Source: Labilithrix sp.
GTDB lineage: Bacteria; Myxococcota_A; Polyangia; Polyangiales; Polyangiaceae
Direction of reading: 5' to 3'
Assembly: GCA_019637225.1 (NCBI GenBank)
Contig: JAHBWC010000020.1
Location: 1-64,000, forward strand
DNA length: 64,000 nt
A program made the translations under genes and the position numbers. The notes below the pieces were generated by a model. That model had not been told where the DNA came from. It did no database searches and saw only the letters and a list, made by a program, of their open reading frames with translations. Of this stretch, positions 1 to 10,693 are shown piece after piece. Each line of letters opens with the position of its first letter. The stretch's first letter is position 1.

Positions 1-106
1 AACCTCCGCCTCCGCCGCCCGGCGGGGGATAGCCGCCACCCGGAGGACCGTAGCCACCGGCGGCGTGAAGATTTCCGTTTGCGCTCGTCGGGTCCGAAAT
101 CATCAT
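1..106 (-). CDS. Gly/Pro/Tyr-rich N-terminus of an unknown protein (partial)
   Basis: The reading frame starts with two ATG codons at 106-101 and runs off the left edge of the window. The visible 35 residues begin MMISDPTSANGN and then become a low-complexity Gly-Pro-Tyr stretch. Such leaders often precede small membrane domains of the TM2 or DUF4190 type, and genes of that kind are common next to DUF2752 genes, but no domain is visible here, so this is only a guess. It is divergent from the DUF2752 gene, with about 118 bases between the starts. Too short for a firm call. Confidence 0.5.
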   Translation of the reverse strand, partial: MMISDPTSANGNLHAAGGYGPPGGGYPPPGGGGGG

Positions 107-223
107 TGAGGTCTCTCCGTCGTAACCCGAGCCGCGCGTCGTTTCCGGCGGTCTGCCCTCGCTCTCGGGAATCCGAGAATCGCATCGACCGTTGCGGATG
201 CCAATTCGAAACGTTTCTCCGCC

Positions 224-667
224 GTGCACGTTTCCCCTCCTGCGCAGCTGTCCGTGATGCCGCCGGCGCCGCTCGCGGTCCGCCTCCGTCGGGCCGCCCT
301 GGCGGTCGCGCTTGCCGGCCTCGTCGGGACCCTGCTCTACGCGAAGGCGATCCCCTGCGCGTTCGCGAGCCTCTTCCACACGCCGTGCCCCGGCTGCGGC
401 TCGACCCGCGCCGTCCTCGCCCTCGCGCACGGCGACCTCGACGGCGCGCTCCGTTACAACGCGGTCGGTCCGGTGATGGCCCTCTTCATCGGGATCTTCG
501 CGGTCCAGGCGTTCGTCTCCGTGCTCGTCCACGGCGATCTCCGCGACGCCGGCGAGGGCCGCCTCGGGTTCGTGGTGAAGCGAGGCATCTTCGTGCTCTT
601 CGCGCTCGAGGTCCTCCTCTGGATCGCCCGGCTCTTCGGCGCCTTCGGCGGTCCTGTCCCGGTCTGA
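224..667 (+). CDS. DUF2752 small membrane protein
   Basis: A 147-residue protein with three hydrophobic segments, at about 20-45, 80-105 and 122-140. The family hallmark is the stretch PCPGCGSTRAVLALAHGD near residues 54-71: a CPGCG turn followed by TRA and a small-residue helix, then RYNAVGPV. DUF2752 proteins are inner-membrane proteins of unknown biochemical function, often next to TM2-domain or DUF4190 genes, which fits the partial gene on the left. ATG at 224 gives the longest frame; ATG at 257 (MPPAPLAV) is equally plausible and would remove eleven non-conserved residues. The protein ends 68 bases before the downstream kinase gene, so the two could be co-transcribed. Confidence 0.8.
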   Translation: MHVSPPAQLSVMPPAPLAVRLRRAALAVALAGLVGTLLYAKAIPCAFASLFHTPCPGCGSTRAVLALAHGDLDGALRYNAVGPVMALFIGIFAVQAFVSVLVHGDLRDAGEGRLGFVVKRGIFVLFALEVLLWIARLFGAFGGPVPV

Positions 668-735
668 GGGCGTCGTCGCGGCGCCCTCCGCTCCGCTTCC
701 GCCGCCGGCGGTCGCGAGGTGGTAGGCTCTCGGCC

Positions 736-2484
736 GTGCCGAAGCTCTGCCCGCGCTGCTCGGAGCTGCTCCCCGACGACGCGGGCTTCTGTCCCTTCGA
801 CGGCGCGGAGCTCCAGAAGAGCAGCGACCGGTTCCTCGGCAAGACGATCGCCGCGCGCTACCGGCTCATCAAGAAGCTCGGGGCCGGCGGGATGTCCGTC
901 GTCTACCTGGCTCGCCACGAGCTCATCAGCCGCCTCAGCGCGCTCAAGATCCTCCGGCCGGAGCTCTCGCGCCTCCCCGAGCACCGCGAGCGCTTTCTCC
1001 GGGAGGCGCGCGCGGTCAACCGGATCAACCACGAGAACATCGTCGAGATCACCGACGTCGGCGAGTCGGACGGCGTCGCGTACCTCGTCATGGAGTACGT
1101 CGAGGGCGAGTCGCTCCTCGTGCAGATCCAGAAGGGGCCGCTCGCGTGGGATCGCGGCGCCCGGATCGCGCTGCAGGTCGCGAGCGCGCTCGCGCGCACC
1201 CACCAGACGGGCATCATTCACCGCGACCTCAAGCCGGAGAACATCCTGCTCGTCCCGCGCAAGGCGGCGGCACCCGAGCATGCGCCGGCCGAGCTCGTGA
1301 AGCTGACCGACTTCGGCATCGCGAAGATGATGGGCGAGCCGACGCTCACGCTGAACGAGCAGCTCTTCGGTACGCCGGGCTACATCGCGCCCGAGTACGT
1401 CGGCGGCCTGCCGATCGACGGACGCGCGGACATCTACTCCCTCGCGGTCGTCCTCTACGAGATGGTCACGGGCCAGCTCCCCTTCGAGGGCCGCGGCCAG
1501 TCCGATCTCCTGCTCAAGCCGCTCACGAGCGCGCCGATCCCTCCGAGCCAGCGCATCAGCGGGCTGCCGCCGGATCTCGAGTCGCTGCTCCTCCGCTGCC
1601 TCGCGCGCGATCCGGACGACCGCCCGCACGACGCGTTCGCCCTCCACGACGCGCTCGTCGACATCCTGCGGCGCTTCGGCGCGGGCTCGTTGGCTCCCGG
1701 AGCCGAAGGCGCGTCCGGGAGCGGGGCGCCCGGTCCGATCACCGGCAACACGCGCGAGCCGCTCGAGACCATCATCGATCGGACGAGCCAGCCGCGGCTG
1801 GTCATCGAGCTCGCCACCGCCGACGTGGGCAAGCTCGTGACGAGCGACATGAGCGCGCGCTGGTCGACGGCGCTCGCCGAGCTCGAGACGCACATCACGC
1901 GGGCGCGTCGGGCCGGGGGCGAGTCGGCGGTGGTCGCCGGCCGCGCCGCCGAGATGGCGCTCGTCGCGGGCGAGATGCTGCCCCGCATCGAGCGCGCGAC
2001 GAAGATGGCCTCGGAGCTCCAGGCCAAGGTCGATCGCCTCGAGGCCGTCGGCCGCGAGTTCCGCGGCAACCTCGGTCACGCGATCGACGTGCTCGTCCAC
2101 GATCGCTCCCGCGAGCGCGCGCACCTCGACGCCCTCCGCGCGCGTCGCGAGGCGCTCCAGCGCGCCCTCGGCGACGCGCTCCCGTCTTCCGAGAACCCGC
2201 TGGCGCCGTCGCTCGCGGATCTCTCGGCGGGATCGGACCCGCGCCCGTGGGAGGTCGAGGCGCTCGAGTCGGAGGAGCGTCGCGCCGCGGGCGTCGTCGA
2301 GGACCTCGCCTTCCAGATCGAGACGCTCCAGAAGCAGCTCGACGGCAAGAACGAGACGCACGAGCAAGCGCTGGTGCGCGCGACGGGCGCCCTCGAAGGA
2401 GCGCTCTCCGCGCTCCGCACGCTGACCCACGAGGTCGCGCGGTCGATCGCCGACGGCATCGACATGCTCCAGCGCGCAGGCTGA
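736..2484 (+). CDS. Cytoplasmic Ser/Thr protein kinase with N-terminal zinc ribbon and C-terminal coiled coil
   Basis: About 582 residues from a GTG at 736. I chose this start because the frame upstream is Arg-rich shadow coding and because the protein then opens with a double-Cys zinc ribbon (CPRC and CPFDG, residues 5-23). The Hanks-type kinase follows: glycine loop GAGGMSVVYLA at 49-59, ATP-binding Lys71, HRDLKPEN at 162-169 (catalytic Asp164) and DFG at 192-194, then an APE motif. All key catalytic residues are present, so it should be active. No membrane segment is visible. Residues from about 360 on are charged, Ala/Leu/Glu/Arg-rich and predicted as long helices or coiled coil, probably a docking or oligomerisation region. 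The zinc ribbon makes it distinct from the membrane-anchored kinase at 38,205. The substrate is unknown. Confidence 0.88.
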   Translation: MPKLCPRCSELLPDDAGFCPFDGAELQKSSDRFLGKTIAARYRLIKKLGAGGMSVVYLARHELISRLSALKILRPELSRLPEHRERFLREARAVNRINHENIVEITDVGESDGVAYLVMEYVEGESLLVQIQKGPLAWDRGARIALQVASALARTHQTGIIHRDLKPENILLVPRKAAAPEHAPAELVKLTDFGIAKMMGEPTLTLNEQLFGTPGYIAPEYVGGLPIDGRADIYSLAVVLYEMVTGQLPFEGRGQSDLLLKPLTSAPIPPSQRISGLPPDLESLLLRCLARDPDDRPHDAFALHDALVDILRRFGAGSLAPGAEGASGSGAPGPITGNTREPLETIIDRTSQPRLVIELATADVGKLVTSDMSARWSTALAELETHITRARRAGGESAVVAGRAAEMALVAGEMLPRIERATKMASELQAKVDRLEAVGREFRGNLGHAIDVLVHDRSRERAHLDALRARREALQRALGDALPSSENPLAPSLADLSAGSDPRPWEVEALESEERRAAGVVEDLAFQIETLQKQLDGKNETHEQALVRATGALEGALSALRTLTHEVARSIADGIDMLQRAG

Positions 2485-2504
2485 GCGTCGAGCTCGGCGC
2501 TCAG
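2481..2504. terminator. Possible stem-loop between convergent genes
   Basis: CTGAGCG at 2481-2487 (overlapping the kinase stop codon) is the exact inverse of CGCTCAG at 2498-2504, with a ten-base loop. It lies between the convergent kinase and CPBP genes. There is no U-run, so intrinsic termination is uncertain. Confidence 0.35.
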
Positions 2505-2535
2505 GCGCGGCGCTCAGGCCCGGCCGCTCAGGCCC
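2496..2535. repeat. Three tandem 13-14 base units at the CPBP gene 3' end
   Basis: Units GGCGCTCAGGCGC, GGCGCTCAGGCCC and GGCCGCTCAGGCCC lie head to tail. On the minus strand each carries GCCTGAGC, and the innermost unit supplies the real TGA stop of the CPBP gene. It looks like a slippage duplication of a gene end. Confidence 0.75.
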
Positions 2536-3184
2536 GGCCGAGCAGGCCGCCGAGGCGGCGCGGCTTTCGCGGCTCGACGTCGGTGTCGCGGAGGAACCGG
2601 AGGTTCATCACGTTGATCGATGCGTGCGCGACGATCGAGCCGAGCAGGCTGCCCGTCAGGAAGAAGAGCGCTCCGAAGAGCAGCCCCATCACCGCCGCCC
2701 AGCCCGCCCAGATCCAGCCGGTGCGGCCGCGGAGCTGGTGGAGAGCGCCGAAGGCGAGCGACGAGACGACGAGGCCGAGGGCGGGCGCGAGCAGCCCGCG
2801 GAAGAAGAGCTCCTCGGCGACGCCGCTCGCGATCCCGAGCACGAGGAGGGTCGCGTCGCCCGCGCCGTTCACCGCGGGGCGGAGGTCGGCGTGGAGCATC
2901 CTGGCCCACCCCCAGCGCTTCACGAACGAGCGCGTCGCGCGCACGGTCAGCGCGGCGAGCCCGACGCCGCCGGCGACGCTCACGACGTGGCGCGACCAGT
3001 CGGGCAGCTCGAGCCACGCCTCGGTGTCGAGGGGGCTCGTGTCGCGGGCGAGCGCGACGCCGAGCGTGAGCACGGACAGCGCTCCGTAGACGAGCAGGGC
3101 GAGCGGAGCCGGTCCCCGCCGAGACGCGCCCGGTCCCGGAGCGGCGAGAGCGCGGGCTCGGGACGGTACAGCTCGCACGGCCAT
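2528..3184 (-). CDS. CPBP (Abi/CAAX-type) intramembrane metalloprotease
   Basis: A 218-residue polytopic membrane protein. The CPBP family signature is clear: EELFFRG at 124-130 (the paired Glu plus Arg), HQ at 149-150, and HASIN near 187-191, supplying the Glu and His residues that define this glutamate-type intramembrane protease family. About five or six hydrophobic segments surround these motifs. The family includes CAAX prenyl proteases, bacteriocin self-immunity proteins and anti-sigma cleaving proteases; nothing nearby tells which role applies. ATG at 3184 was chosen because upstream sequence in this frame is antisense to the response-regulator gene. It is divergent from the HD-GYP gene at 3383 and convergent with the kinase, so it is probably monocistronic. 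Confidence 0.85.
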   Translation of the reverse strand: MAVRAVPSRARALAAPGPGASRRGPAPLALLVYGALSVLTLGVALARDTSPLDTEAWLELPDWSRHVVSVAGGVGLAALTVRATRSFVKRWGWARMLHADLRPAVNGAGDATLLVLGIASGVAEELFFRGLLAPALGLVVSSLAFGALHQLRGRTGWIWAGWAAVMGLLFGALFFLTGSLLGSIVAHASINVMNLRFLRDTDVEPRKPRRLGGLLGRA

Positions 3185-3382
3185 GGCTCGTCCGGAAACC
3201 TTGCACGGCCGAGCCTGGGGGGCAACGCCGGGGCCGCTCGGATTTTCGAGCGCGGCCATCGAGCGCGGCCCGAGAGCGCCCCGGCTCGCGGGCAGAGCCG
3301 GCTTCTGACGAAAGTCTGAAGGGCTCCTCGGCGGGTCTGGTAAAGTCGGATGCCGTCGCGGGGACACCCCTGACCATCCCAG

Positions 3383-4894
3383 ATGATGACGAACGAAGAG
3401 CGGCCTCGCGTCTTGATCGTGGACGACGAGAAGTTCATCCGCGACATTCTCGCGGACTTCCTCGGCATGGAAGGGTACGTGGTCCGCACCGCCGAGGACG
3501 GGCAGGCGGCCCTCAGCGAGCTCAATCACGCGCACTACGACCTCGTCATCAGCGACCTGAAGATGCCGCGCATGGGCGGCATCGAGCTGCTCGAGCAGAT
3601 CGGCAACGCGGCCCCGAACGCGCTCACCGTCATCATGACCGGCTTCGGCACGGTCGAGACGGCGATCGACGCGATGAAGCGCGGCGCGTACGACTACATC
3701 CTCAAGCCGTTCAAGGTCGAGGAGGTCATCCACGTCGTCCAGCGCGGCCTCGAGAAGCAGCGGCTCGCCGCCGAGAACCTCCGGCTCAAGGAGGCCCTCT
3801 CCCTCTACAAGGTGAGCGAGGCGATCGCGGCGAGCCTGTCGCTCGAGGAGGTCCTCGCGACCGTCGGCGAGACGGCGATTCACGAGATCCACGCCGATCT
3901 CGCGTCGACGTGGCTCGACGACGGCGAAGGCGGCTACTTCGAGCGGCAGCGGCTGCTCCCGCCGAAGCACCTCCGCAGCGTCACGCTCAAGGACATCAAG
4001 GACACGAGCCTCGGCGCTTTCGCGCCGCAGGCCATCGCGGCGCACCTCGCCGAGGACTCGACGCTCCTCGAGCACGGCAGGGACAAGGTGATGCGCTTCT
4101 TCGACAAGGAGCCCGAGCTCCCCGTCGAGTCGCTCATCGCGGTCCCGCTCCGGATGAAGCAGCGGCTCCTCGGCTGGATCTCGGTCGCGAGCTTCACGAA
4201 GGGCAAGCGCTTCGACGAGGGCCAGCGCAAGCTCCTGTCGATCGTCGGCTCGCGCGCCGCCGCCGCGATCGAGAACGCGCGGCTCTACGAGGATCTCCGC
4301 GCGACGTTCCAGCAGACCATCGAGGGGCTGGCGAAGGCGATCGACAAGATGGACCGCTACACCGCGGGCCACTCGGAGCGCGTCGCCACGTACGCGATGT
4401 ACCTCGCGACGCGCCTCGGCCTCTCGCCGGAGCAGATCGAGATCGTCCGCCAGAGCGCGCTGATGCACGACATCGGCAAGATCGGCTGCGTGCTCAACCT
4501 GAACAAGCCCGGCAAGCTGACGCAGGACGAGTACGAGACGTTCAAGCGGCACCCCGGCTACGGGCGCGACATCCTCGAGCCGATTCGCTTCCTCCACCCG
4601 CTGATCCCCGGCGTGCACCTGCACCATGAGCGATGGGACGGCCGCGGGTACCCGCTCGGTCTCAAGGGGCCCGACGTCCCGCTGATGGCGCGCATCATCG
4701 CGGTCGCCGACACCTACGACGCGATGACGAGCGATCGCGCCTACCGTCGTGCGCTCCCGCACGAGGTGGCGGTGGCGGAGATCGAGCGCTGCTCCGGCAC
4801 GCAGTTCGATCCCGAGGTCTCGCATAGCTTCTGCGAAGGCCTCGACGACTACCGCGAAGGCGAGATCGGCAAGGGCAACGAGGTCCCCGAGTAG
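3383..4894 (+). CDS. Response regulator with REC-GAF-HD-GYP architecture (probable cyclic-di-GMP phosphodiesterase)
   Basis: 503 residues. The receiver domain covers about 8-122, with the acidic pocket DD at 14-15, phosphoacceptor Asp58 and conserved Lys in YILKPF. A GAF-like domain spans about 140-300. The C-terminal HD-GYP domain shows HSERV, HDIGKIG and HHERWDGRGYP, so the metal-binding His/Asp residues and the GYP loop are all intact, as expected for an enzyme that hydrolyses c-di-GMP. This is a one-gene output module: phosphorylation by an unlinked histidine kinase would tune c-di-GMP, which controls motility, development and exopolysaccharide in this group. No sensor kinase is adjacent. 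ATGATG at 3383 is the natural start. Confidence 0.93.
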   Translation: MMTNEERPRVLIVDDEKFIRDILADFLGMEGYVVRTAEDGQAALSELNHAHYDLVISDLKMPRMGGIELLEQIGNAAPNALTVIMTGFGTVETAIDAMKRGAYDYILKPFKVEEVIHVVQRGLEKQRLAAENLRLKEALSLYKVSEAIAASLSLEEVLATVGETAIHEIHADLASTWLDDGEGGYFERQRLLPPKHLRSVTLKDIKDTSLGAFAPQAIAAHLAEDSTLLEHGRDKVMRFFDKEPELPVESLIAVPLRMKQRLLGWISVASFTKGKRFDEGQRKLLSIVGSRAAAAIENARLYEDLRATFQQTIEGLAKAIDKMDRYTAGHSERVATYAMYLATRLGLSPEQIEIVRQSALMHDIGKIGCVLNLNKPGKLTQDEYETFKRHPGYGRDILEPIRFLHPLIPGVHLHHERWDGRGYPLGLKGPDVPLMARIIAVADTYDAMTSDRAYRRALPHEVAVAEIERCSGTQFDPEVSHSFCEGLDDYREGEIGKGNEVPE

Positions 4895-4976
4895 CCGGCC
4901 GCGGGCGCTCGGCCCGGCAAGCTCGTGCGCGAGGAGGGGCCGGCCGTGGCTTCCCTTCGGCCGGCCCGCGCGCTAA

Positions 4977-7435
<2,459 letters not shown>

Positions 7436-7451
7436 GCGAGCGCCACCACAC

Positions 7452-7495
7452 GCAAGATCCTTGCCTCTGGCGATGGGCTAACTGTTGCAAATTGC
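7452..7495. promoter_or_regulatory. Two GCAA/TTGC palindromes upstream of the LysR gene
   Basis: GCAAG-ATC-CTTGC at 7452-7464 and GCAAATTGC at 7487-7495 have centres about 33 bases apart, that is about three helical turns. They lie 17-60 bases upstream of the LysR start codon and could be its autoregulatory sites. Function is inferred from position and symmetry only. Confidence 0.4.
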
Positions 7496-7592
7496 TGCGC
7501 ACGGAATCCGACGTCGTGCGGCCGAGCTCGTCGCTGTCCGCGCTCGGGTGTCGGCCTGACCGGACCGGGTGTGGGTCCTTCCAGACGTTTCT

Positions 7593-7654
7593 CGAACACA
7601 GTGTTCGGCGGAGCCAAACAATGAGTCGAACGTTGCGTTCGGTTCTGTCGAACG
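7593..7654. promoter_or_regulatory. Tandem CGAAC-N5-GTTCG operators between LysR and YoaK genes
   Basis: Two perfect 15-base palindromes, CGAACACAGTGTTCG at 7593-7607 and CGAACGTTGCGTTCG at 7627-7641, share CGAAC-N5-GTTCG and have centres 34 bases apart. A third CGAACG at 7649-7654 pairs with the second site's right half. They lie about 175-235 bases upstream of the YoaK start. The half-site spacing is one base longer than the Bacillus-type LexA box (CGAAC-N4-GTTCG). The binding protein could be the adjacent LysR regulator or another factor. The rest of the 393-base intergenic gap (7436-7828) holds no gene I can support. Confidence 0.5.
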
Positions 7655-7828
7655 AATGCACCTCGAGCGGTCGGTTTGGCCCGACGGCCCGACCCGGCTT
7701 CCGATCTCGACCGTCGGTTCTCTCCGCGCGCGTCGGGCCGGAGCGCGAGCGCGGGCGGCGCTTCATCGAACGCCCAATTAGAGAGTATCTCATGGCGACG
7801 GCACGGCCCGCGCCGTATCGACTGTTCG

Positions 7829-8686
7829 ATGGGAGTGTTCGCGACCGACGAGCGGATCTTTGCGCCGCGCCATGTGCTGGGCTGGACGTTGTTCACGCTC
7901 GCCTCGGGCTTCGTGAACGCCAGCGCCGTCATGGCGTGCAAGAACTTCGTGACGCACATCACGGGCAACGTGACGAACCTCGCCGCCGACGCGCCGCGAG
8001 CGACCGACTACATCTTCGTCATCGCGTCGTTCATCGGCGGCGGGATGATCGCCGTGCTCGTCGGCGAGACGCTCAAGGCGAAGCCGAAGGCAGCGTTCGC
8101 TCTTCCGCTCCTCGGCTCGTTCGCGACGTTGGTCGGCATCGCCATCGCCGGCAAGACCGGCGTCTTCGGCGGCTTCGGGATCGACGATCACGACAACGAG
8201 CGCGCGTTCATCATGCTCGGCCTCCTCGCCGCGGTGATGGGCATGGTCAATGCGTCGATCGCGATCGCCACGGACAACAAGATCCGCGTCACGCACCTCA
8301 CCGGTCCGGCGACCGACCTCGCCGGAAACATCGTGCGCGCCGCCCTCGGCGCGGGTGCCGGCCACGCGGCCGAGCTCCGCTGGGCGACGCTCCGCTTCGC
8401 CAAGCTCGCCGCGTTCGCGATCGGAGCAGGTCTGGCGGTGAAGACCGCGGGCCGCCTTCAGTACGACCTCTTCGCCGTGGCCGCGGGCATCCTGATCGTC
8501 GCGCTGGGGTTCACCGGCGCGCCCACGGCGGTCGACGCGCGCGAGGGCAAAGCGGACCCGGAGAAGCGCCCGGAGCCGAAGCCGTCCGGGCGGCCCCTGC
8601 TCCGGCCGACGAGCTTCGAGGACACGCTGCCGCTCGTCTCGCCGAGCGTGCGAAACGACTCCGGGGACCGCGACGCGGCGGAGTGA
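7829..8686 (+). CDS. YoaK/DUF1275-family membrane protein
   Basis: About 285 residues from ATG 7829. Six hydrophobic segments are spaced through residues 10-225, and the N-terminal family signature VNASAVMACKNFVTHITGNVTNLA is visible, with an internal echo IRVTHLTGPATDLAGNIVR about 130 residues later, the usual two-fold arrangement of this family. DUF1275 proteins are inner-membrane proteins of unknown substrate. The last 60 residues form a charged Pro-rich cytoplasmic tail longer than usual. The frame is open upstream to 7676, but that extension is Arg/Ser-rich, lies over the palindromic operator region and has no family similarity, so I rejected it. It is divergent from the LysR regulator, its likely controller. 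Confidence 0.82.
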   Translation: MGVFATDERIFAPRHVLGWTLFTLASGFVNASAVMACKNFVTHITGNVTNLAADAPRATDYIFVIASFIGGGMIAVLVGETLKAKPKAAFALPLLGSFATLVGIAIAGKTGVFGGFGIDDHDNERAFIMLGLLAAVMGMVNASIAIATDNKIRVTHLTGPATDLAGNIVRAALGAGAGHAAELRWATLRFAKLAAFAIGAGLAVKTAGRLQYDLFAVAAGILIVALGFTGAPTAVDAREGKADPEKRPEPKPSGRPLLRPTSFEDTLPLVSPSVRNDSGDRDAAE

Positions 8687-8785
8687 CGTTCCGTCCGCGG
8701 CGCCCGCGAGCGCGCTGACGTACGGCGGCGCGCGCGCACGGGCGAGCTTGCCTCGGCGTGGGCGCGCGGGTACGACGCGGGCGTC

Positions 8786-9556
8786 ATGAGGCGAACGCTC
8801 TCGGCGTACTGGCTCGGCCGCATCGGCTACGACGCTGCGCATCGTCTCCAGCAGAGGCTCGTCGAGGCCCGCATCGCCGGGCGCATCGGGGACGTCGTGC
8901 TCCTGCTCGAGCACGACGCGGTCATCACGCTCGGCCGCAGCGCGAAGTCCGACAACGTCCTCGCCGCCGACGACGAGCGTGCCGCCAGGGGCGTCGAGCT
9001 CGTCGAGACCGGGCGGGGCGGCGACGTGACCTTCCACGGCCCGGGGCAGCTCGTCGCGTACCCGATCGTCGACCTCAAGCCCGATCGCTGCGACGTTCGG
9101 CGCTACATCGGCGACCTCGCCGAGGTGATGGTGCGGCTCGCGAAGGACCACGGCGTCGCGGCCGGCGTCGTCCCCGGCGACGCGAAGCTCGTCGGCGTCT
9201 GGGTGGACGAGGCCGCACCGAGCGAATGGGACGAGGATCGCGCGCGCGACGCGTCGATCGGCGTCCCCAACGGCGCGCGCCTCGCGAAGATCGGGGCCAT
9301 CGGCGTCCGCCTCTCGCGATGGGTGACGATGCACGGATTCGCGTTCAACGTGAGCACGGACCTCTCCGGGTTCGAGCTCATCGTGCCGTGCGGGATCCGC
9401 GAGCTCGACGTGACGTCGCTCGCGCGCCTGGGCGTCGCCCCGCCGTCGATCGAAGACGTCGCGCGCGCTTCGCATCGCCACTTCGCGGACATCTTCGAGG
9501 CGGACGTCGTCGAAGCCCATCCGCGCGACCTCGACGCGATCATTCACGCGGCCTGA
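8786..9556 (+). CDS. lipB: Octanoyl-[acyl-carrier protein]:protein octanoyltransferase
   Basis: Transfers octanoate from acyl carrier protein to lipoyl domains, the first step of protein lipoylation for 2-oxoacid dehydrogenases and the glycine cleavage system. Of 256 residues, the signature TGRGGDVTFHGPGQLVAYPI lies near 73-93, the catalytic Lys is in AKIGAIGVRLSRWVTMHGFAFN, and the catalytic Cys is in VPCGI. An insertion of about 24 residues (WVDEAAPSEWDEDRARD and following) separates PGDAKLVGV from that Lys motif; most family members have only a few residues there. All catalytic residues are intact. No lipA is adjacent. Start ATG 8786 places the conserved WLGRIGYDAA at the normal distance. 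Confidence 0.95.
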   Translation: MRRTLSAYWLGRIGYDAAHRLQQRLVEARIAGRIGDVVLLLEHDAVITLGRSAKSDNVLAADDERAARGVELVETGRGGDVTFHGPGQLVAYPIVDLKPDRCDVRRYIGDLAEVMVRLAKDHGVAAGVVPGDAKLVGVWVDEAAPSEWDEDRARDASIGVPNGARLAKIGAIGVRLSRWVTMHGFAFNVSTDLSGFELIVPCGIRELDVTSLARLGVAPPSIEDVARASHRHFADIFEADVVEAHPRDLDAIIHAA

Positions 9557-9589
9557 CACGCGGCGCGCCGTTGGCGTAGGGTGCGGGCG

Positions 9590-10657
9590 ATGGGATCGTT
9601 GTACGAACCGCTCGCGTTCCGCACGGGGCTCACGGCGAAGAACCGCGTGCTCCTCGCGCCAATGACGAACCAGCAGAGCCACGACGACGGGACGCTGTCC
9701 GATCAAGAGCTCGCGTGGCTCACGTCGCGCGCGGACGGCGGCTTCGGCGTCGTCATGACCTGCGCCGCGCACGTCGCGAAGGACGGTCAGGGGTGGCCGG
9801 GGGAGCTTGGCGTCTTCGACGACGCCCACGTGCCCGGCCTCCGGCGGATCGCCGAGGCGCTCCGCGCGCGCGGCGCCCTGTCGATCGTCCAGATCTTCCA
9901 CGGCGGCCTGCGCGCGGACGTCTCGGTGAGCGGGACGCCGGCGTGGAGCGCGAGCGACCGCGACGGCGCTCGCGCGGCGACCGAGGACGACCTCGCGCGC
10001 GTCGTCGGCCAGTTCGCCGACGCCGCGGCGCGGGCGAAGGCCGCCGGCTGCGACGGCGTCGAGATCCACGGCGCGCACGGCTACCTCCTCACGCAGTTCC
10101 TCAGCGCGACGCAGAACCGGCGCTCGGACGGGTGGGGCGGCTCGCTCGAGGGGCGCGCGCGCTTGATCCGCGAGGTGATGCGCGCCGTGCGCGCGCGGAC
10201 CGGGCCCGCGTTCACCGTGGGCGTGCGGCTCTCGCCGGAGGACTTCGGCAACGCGGAGGGCCTCGACCTCGACGAGAGCCTCGCGACGGCGCGGTGGCTT
10301 GCCGAAGACGGCGCCGACTTCATCCACGCCTCGCTCTGGCGCGCGCATCTGAAGACGACCAAGCGGCCCGACGAGCACGCGCTCGGGCTCTTTCGCGCGG
10401 CCCTGCCGAGGGACGTGCGGCTGCTCGTGGCGGGCGCCGTCTGGACGCGGGCCGAGGCCGAGCACCTCCTCGGGGAGGGCGCCGACGGGATCGCCCTCGG
10501 CCGCTCGGCGATCGTCAACCCGGACTGGCCGCTCCGGGCCGTCGAGCACGGCTGGGAGCCGCGACGCCCGCCGGTGACGATCGAGGAGCTCCGCGCGCGC
10601 GGCCTCGGCCCCGGCTTCGCGGAGTACATGCGGCGGTGGAAGGGCTTCGTCGCCTGA
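9590..10657 (+). CDS. Old yellow enzyme-family NADH:flavin oxidoreductase
   Basis: A TIM-barrel FMN enzyme of about 355 residues. Seen are the N-terminal barrel strand NRVLLAPMTN, the QIFHGG strand, the substrate-binding HGAHGYLLTQFLS motif, and the FMN phosphate-binding loop GADGIALGRSAIVNPDWP near the C-terminus. These place it in the YqjM/2,4-dienoyl-CoA reductase-like branch of ene-reductases that reduce activated C=C bonds with NAD(P)H; there is no C-terminal 4Fe-4S or second flavin domain, so it is the short form. The natural substrate cannot be read from sequence. ATG 9590 is preferred to the GTG at 9581 because MGSLYEPL matches the usual start. It lies 33 bases behind lipB, so it may be co-transcribed. 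Confidence 0.92.
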   Translation: MGSLYEPLAFRTGLTAKNRVLLAPMTNQQSHDDGTLSDQELAWLTSRADGGFGVVMTCAAHVAKDGQGWPGELGVFDDAHVPGLRRIAEALRARGALSIVQIFHGGLRADVSVSGTPAWSASDRDGARAATEDDLARVVGQFADAAARAKAAGCDGVEIHGAHGYLLTQFLSATQNRRSDGWGGSLEGRARLIREVMRAVRARTGPAFTVGVRLSPEDFGNAEGLDLDESLATARWLAEDGADFIHASLWRAHLKTTKRPDEHALGLFRAALPRDVRLLVAGAVWTRAEAEHLLGEGADGIALGRSAIVNPDWPLRAVEHGWEPRRPPVTIEELRARGLGPGFAEYMRRWKGFVA

Positions 10658-10693
10658 GAGGTCCTGCGGCTCGGGCTCGCGCGCGCTGGGCGA

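Noticed and set aside
454-2430. Long antisense frame over the zinc-ribbon kinase
   Set aside because: Arg/Glu/Leu-rich composition with no motif is the usual artefact of high-GC DNA; the plus strand has a full kinase.
7676-7828. N-terminal extension of the YoaK-type protein
   Set aside because: Arg/Ser-rich, no family similarity, and lies over intergenic control DNA.
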